A stretch of DNA of 8,986 nucleotides, from the NCBI GenBank assembly GCA_900552985.1, contig USBP01000040.1:1-8986 (forward strand), in the 5' to 3' direction. Positions 6,036 through 8,986 of the stretch are shown here, piece by piece (position 1 is the stretch's first letter; every line of letters begins with the position of its first letter). A program made the translations under genes and the position numbers. The stretch comes from an uncultured Oscillospiraceae bacterium (lineage in GTDB: Bacteria > Bacillota > Clostridia > Oscillospirales > Acutalibacteraceae). The notes under the pieces are model-generated. The model was not told where the DNA came from. It saw only the letters and a program-made list of their open reading frames with translations, and searched no databases.

Positions 6036-6641
6036 TTATGCGTCAATATAGGCGCGCACCCGCAGGGGAAGCCCCGCCTCCCGCGCAACACGTCGGCATG
6101 CTTCCAGATCTTCCGTCGGCAGGCAATCGACTACGGAGAGAACAGCCTCCGGCAGGAGCTGTTTGCAATCCTGTGCAAATTGCAGCATGGCGCGAAAGGC
6201 TGGCTCGCCAAAAACAGGGCGGCACAGCCGGTTGTAAGAGGCGGCGTCCGGTGCGTTCAAACTGATAGAGACGGAATCCACCAGCCCGCGCAGCAGGCGC
6301 GCGGTCGGAAAACCGTGGATCAAGTCGCTTAGGCCGTTGGTGTTGACCCGGAGCTTGCAGCCCGGGTCTTTTTCTTTGAGATATTTGCAGACGGCCACTA
6401 CGAGGTCAATGCGCTCCAATGGTTCCCCATATCCGCAAAAGACGATAGAATGGTAGGCAGAAATCTCCCGCTCCTCAAACGCGCGGATCACCTCGTCAAA
6501 ATCAGGCTCATGCTCCAGCCAAAGGCTGCCTTCGCTGCCGATTCCCTCGGTTTTTTGGCGGATACAGAATGCGCAGCGGCAAGGGCAGCGGTTCGTGAGA
6601 TTGACATACAGGTTGGATCCCAGTTCATATAAGATCGTCAT
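6036..6641 (-). CDS. Small radical SAM protein, TatD-associated type
   Basis: This 201-residue protein should bind a [4Fe-4S] cluster and S-adenosylmethionine. The cluster motif is C19-x3-C23-x2-C26 (inside NRCPCRCAFCIRQ). The SAM-contacting GYGEP follows at 70-74, then RVNTNG (98-103) and VSISLNAPD (124-132), all typical of the family barrel. The short length, the TILYELGSNLYVNLTNRCPCRC start and the lack of an auxiliary-cluster domain fit the group named radical SAM protein, TatD-family-associated (TIGR04038), whose reaction is unknown. No tatD gene is in the window. I chose 6641 because GAGAGG sits about 7 nt upstream; an ATG at 6656 is also in frame. The stop codon lies inside a 7-bp inverted repeat (TGACGCA 6022-6028, TGCGTCA 6039-6045) with no T-run. 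Family confident, substrate unknown. Confidence 0.85.
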   Translation of the reverse strand: MTILYELGSNLYVNLTNRCPCRCAFCIRQKTEGIGSEGSLWLEHEPDFDEVIRAFEEREISAYHSIVFCGYGEPLERIDLVVAVCKYLKEKDPGCKLRVNTNGLSDLIHGFPTARLLRGLVDSVSISLNAPDAASYNRLCRPVFGEPAFRAMLQFAQDCKQLLPEAVLSVVDCLPTEDLEACRRVAREAGLPLRVRAYIDA

Positions 6642-6674
6642 GGCGGTTCCTCTCATCCGGTTTATTTTGTTCAG

Positions 6675-6703
6675 ATATTATCATGTTTTTCGCAGAAAAT
6701 CAA
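6675..6703 (-). promoter_or_regulatory. Predicted promoter of the radical SAM gene
   Basis: On the minus strand TTGATT (6703-6698) is followed after exactly 17 nt by TAATAT (6680-6675), a good housekeeping-type pair. Transcription would start near 6668, giving a leader of about 27 nt. It is divergent from the promoter at 6774-6802, with about 70 nt of very AT-rich DNA between the two. Confidence 0.6.
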
Positions 6704-6773
6704 CAAAGTGCGATCTGGTGTCTATATTTTATATATTATTTATAATGTTAAGCAATTATTTTGTATATATTTC

Positions 6774-6802
6774 TTGACTTCTTTAGATGGTGCGAATATA
6801 AT
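6774..6802 (+). promoter_or_regulatory. Strong predicted promoter of the propeller gene
   Basis: TTGACT (6774-6779), a 17-nt spacer and a perfect TATAAT (6797-6802) make the best housekeeping-type promoter in the window. The AT-rich tract at about 6720-6770 could act as an UP element. Predicted transcription starts near 6809, directly at the inverted repeat at 6810-6824. The leader is about 54 nt. Confidence 0.78.
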
Positions 6803-6809
6803 TGAATTT

Positions 6810-6824
6810 AGATTCTGGGAATCT
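6810..6824 (+). promoter_or_regulatory. Inverted repeat at the predicted transcription start
   Basis: AGATTC (6810-6815) and GAATCT (6819-6824) are perfect 6-nt arms around a 3-nt TGG loop. The repeat begins within a base or two of the predicted +1 of the propeller gene. It would form a small 5'-terminal hairpin in the mRNA or serve as a short operator. Function is inferred. Confidence 0.45.
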
Positions 6825-6862
6825 TCGTTCAAAAATAATATGATTGGAGAGGAGTCAAAAAG

Positions 6863-8986
6863 ATGGGAAAAGCCAAAAAGATTCTGGCGGCCGTATTGGC
6901 GCTGTGCATTTGTATGAGTGGTGTGTCCGCTTTGGCTGCCGGCGGAGGAGTCACCTATACTTCTCCCTCAGGGGAGTATACGGCGCAGAAAATTTCGCAT
7001 CCGGAGGCCGGGCTGGGCGAGGTGGACGGTATCATCGAGTATGACAGCGGCGAGAATGACCGGGGGCAAAGCTATTCCTGGTCCGCAGTCGGCTATGGGG
7101 ACTATATGTATGTAGGCACCTGCTATGCTGCAATTTGGTCCACGATTAAGATACTGGCCATGCAAAGCGGTATGGGGCTGGATGTTTATAAAGCGGTGCT
7201 GGATGCGCTGTATAACGGCTCCATGTATACGGGGGATGCGGAGAACAATCCCTCAGACGCAGTGCGCGGCGTTTTGCTGCGGGTGAACATGCGGACAGGC
7301 GACGTCAAGATTGTGCGTGGGCCGGAGAACACCTCGCAATATCGGGCGGCCATTGAATTTAATGGAAAGCTGTATTTCGCCTCCTCCGGAGGTGGGCTGG
7401 GCGCCTATATGGTAGAGGTGGATCCCGCGAACAACGATGCCTCCAAAATCGTCTATGTCTGCGAAAAGCTGACGAACCCGCTGATTTCGGTCAGCATCCG
7501 CGGCCTGACCACTGTCAATGGCAAGCTGGTCGCGAGCATGATTGGGAACGATGGCGCTTATATCGTTGCCTCCGAAAACCCCTCCGCCGGGCAGGAATCC
7601 TTTGAGGTGATCTGCACACAGGAGGATCTGCTGGATTATCCGGCGTATCTTTACAGCGACAGCATCTTTGGCGGCGCGATCTGGGATATGGTAACCTTCA
7701 ATGATAAGATCTACGTCACCGTGGTTACCGGAAAGAGCGGCAATAAGCAGGCGTTTGCCATGTTCTGCGGCGAAGAGGATGCTTCCGGCAAGTGGAATTT
7801 CCGCCTGCTCATCGGCGACCCGGAGGATGGCGCCCGTTATCCCTATGGCCTTGGCGCCGACCGCTCGGGCGCGGCCAATCTGGTTGTCCATGACGGATAT
7901 CTCTATATCGGCGGATATAATGATCCGATGATCGCTCTTCCCGCGGTGTTGCAGATGAATTTTGAGGAGCTGTATAAGGACTTGGACGCTCCTGTTTGCC
8001 TGTGGCGCATGGACGCGGAGGAGAACATAGAGATGGTTGCCGGCGAACCAAATGAGCTGTTCCCGGAGGTGAAGGGCAATCTCGGCGCAGGCCTTGGCAG
8101 TAATCTGAACCAGTATGTCTGGCGTATGGTGAGCTATGAGGGCAGGCTGTATGTCGGCACCTTTGATATTGGCAGCCTCGCCTATCCCGTTATGCAGCTG
8201 ACCAACGGCGATATCCTCAGGCGTACTCCAGAGGAGTGGAAAACGCAGCTTCAGTATATCAAGGAGCTTTTGGAGCTGATCGGCCGGCAGAATGACCAAT
8301 CGGCCGCCAGAAGCGCCGGTGCAGAAAGCAAGCTGAGCACAATGGCGGGCGCAATGTCCGGCATGACAGAGCTGCTGGATCAGGGCGGGATAGACGATCT
8401 CGCCTCCACAGAGAAATTTTATGAGCTGCTTCGCAAGGTGGTTTCCGCTTACGAAAGCATTCGCGATTATCTGCCGGATTCCGTCAAAGAAACGCTGGAT
8501 GGCATCTTGAATCAGGAGACAGTGGATAATTTCTACTATTTCATCGGCGTGTGTAAATACCTCAGCCAGGGGGAACGTGGGTTTGACCTTCTGGTGTCTG
8601 AGGATGGGCTCAACTTCGACGCCATCACCCGCAACGGCTTTGGCGATCCGTATAACCATGGCTGCCGCGTGTTTGCCATTACGGATGCGGGCCTGTGCAT
8701 CGGCACGGCCAACCCCTTCTACGGCACGCAGCTGTGGCGGCTGGACGGCCCGAATGGCTCCAATACCGGGGAGCCTTCCGCGCCCACCACAGATACCTCC
8801 ACAGAGCCGCAGGAAACACAGCCCGAGGGTACCACTGCGGCTGGTTCGGATTCGGATGGCGACGTTACGGATGTTGACGGTACACAGCCTTCTGACGCTG
8901 CCGGCGAGAGAAATGATGCGCAGACGCCCGATATCCCTCTGACAGGCGAGGGGCTGGCCATTGCCATGGCGGTTTCCGCTGTGATG
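6863..8986 (+). CDS. Secreted, probable seven-bladed beta-propeller surface protein (3' end beyond window)
   Basis: An uninterrupted 708-codon frame starts at an ATG with GGAG 8 nt upstream and is still open at the window edge, so the gene is partial. Residues 1-26 form a signal peptide (GKAKK, hydrophobic core, ALA/AGG). Seven repeats of the hydrophobic-turn-G-x-L-Y-V-G type occur at about 75-88, 164-177, 216-229, 277-290, 341-354, 423-436 and 604-618, for example EFNGKLYFAS, TFNDKIYVTV, VHDGYLYIGG and SYEGRLYVGT. They suggest a beta-propeller, possibly kelch-like, with seven blades. Between repeats six and seven, residues about 455-565 are predicted helical, a large insertion; a shorter helical stretch lies at 90-118. 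A Thr/Pro/Asp stalk (about 630-688) contains SDSDGDVTDVDG. Then IPLTGEG (691-697) and a hydrophobic segment begin a sortase-type signal. Eight cysteines lie in the mature part. I do not recognise a named family; ligand or enzymatic role is unknown. Confidence 0.85.
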   Translation, partial: MGKAKKILAAVLALCICMSGVSALAAGGGVTYTSPSGEYTAQKISHPEAGLGEVDGIIEYDSGENDRGQSYSWSAVGYGDYMYVGTCYAAIWSTIKILAMQSGMGLDVYKAVLDALYNGSMYTGDAENNPSDAVRGVLLRVNMRTGDVKIVRGPENTSQYRAAIEFNGKLYFASSGGGLGAYMVEVDPANNDASKIVYVCEKLTNPLISVSIRGLTTVNGKLVASMIGNDGAYIVASENPSAGQESFEVICTQEDLLDYPAYLYSDSIFGGAIWDMVTFNDKIYVTVVTGKSGNKQAFAMFCGEEDASGKWNFRLLIGDPEDGARYPYGLGADRSGAANLVVHDGYLYIGGYNDPMIALPAVLQMNFEELYKDLDAPVCLWRMDAEENIEMVAGEPNELFPEVKGNLGAGLGSNLNQYVWRMVSYEGRLYVGTFDIGSLAYPVMQLTNGDILRRTPEEWKTQLQYIKELLELIGRQNDQSAARSAGAESKLSTMAGAMSGMTELLDQGGIDDLASTEKFYELLRKVVSAYESIRDYLPDSVKETLDGILNQETVDNFYYFIGVCKYLSQGERGFDLLVSEDGLNFDAITRNGFGDPYNHGCRVFAITDAGLCIGTANPFYGTQLWRLDGPNGSNTGEPSAPTTDTSTEPQETQPEGTTAAGSDSDGDVTDVDGTQPSDAAGERNDAQTPDIPLTGEGLAIAMAVSAVM

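Noticed and set aside
6863..6940. Lipoprotein signal for the propeller protein (cysteines at residues 15 and 17)
   Set aside because: The residues before the cysteines (ALALC, LCIC) do not fit a lipobox, and both lie inside the hydrophobic core of a normal signal peptide.
7253..8659. Long 468-codon open frame antisense to the propeller gene
   Set aside because: Its codons are exactly in register with the sense codons, so antisense stops would require sense TTA, CTA or TCA, which this gene rarely uses. It has no clear ribosome binding site or recognisable domain, while the sense frame has signal peptide, repeats and sorting tail.

Overview
The window reads as chromosomal DNA of an anaerobic Gram-positive Clostridia member, probably Oscillospiraceae-like and gut-associated. 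The evidence is strong GGAGG-type ribosome binding sites, AT-rich intergenic DNA with consensus-like housekeeping promoters between GC-richer genes, a yajC followed by a small DUF3792/TIGR04086-like membrane protein, a TatD-associated-type radical SAM protein, and two secreted proteins ending in xPLTG[DE] sorting-signal-like tails. The taxonomic placement is an inference; no marker gene in the window settles it.

Layout, left to right. (1) 1-114: a perfect hairpin at the window edge and a degenerate 7-nt periodic tract, lying downstream of mscS. (2) 115-948, minus: an MscS-type mechanosensitive channel. (3) 1230-3992, plus: a secreted, domain-permuted GH3 protein with a cell-wall sorting-like tail, ending at a strong intrinsic terminator (4084-4137). 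(4) 4254-4787, minus: a NUDIX hydrolase. (5) 4905-5396, plus: yajC, divergent from the NUDIX gene, followed by a terminator-like hairpin and a four-helix membrane protein gene (5560-5973). (6) 6036-6641, minus: a small radical SAM protein. (7) 6863 to beyond 8986, plus: a large secreted protein, probably a seven-bladed beta-propeller, with a helical insertion, an acidic/Thr-rich stalk and the start of a sorting signal. Its stop codon lies outside the window.

Most of the window is housekeeping: osmotic safety valve, NUDIX, Sec accessory and membrane protein. The parts most worth a second look are the two surface proteins. The GH3 keeps its predicted nucleophile (D751), K672/H673 and a candidate acid/base (E182). 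It has lost several residues that normally hold the sugar in the -1 subsite: Arg to Gln639, Tyr to Leu719, Trp to Phe752, and probably Arg to Lys576. The propeller protein does not match any named family I can recognise. Both genes have a perfect inverted repeat at or near the predicted 5' end of the mRNA, and both proteins end in the same style of stalk and anchor, so they may be displayed by the same sortase pathway. No sortase, transporter, transposase, CRISPR array, tRNA or rRNA gene is visible, and I found no complete new multi-gene system.
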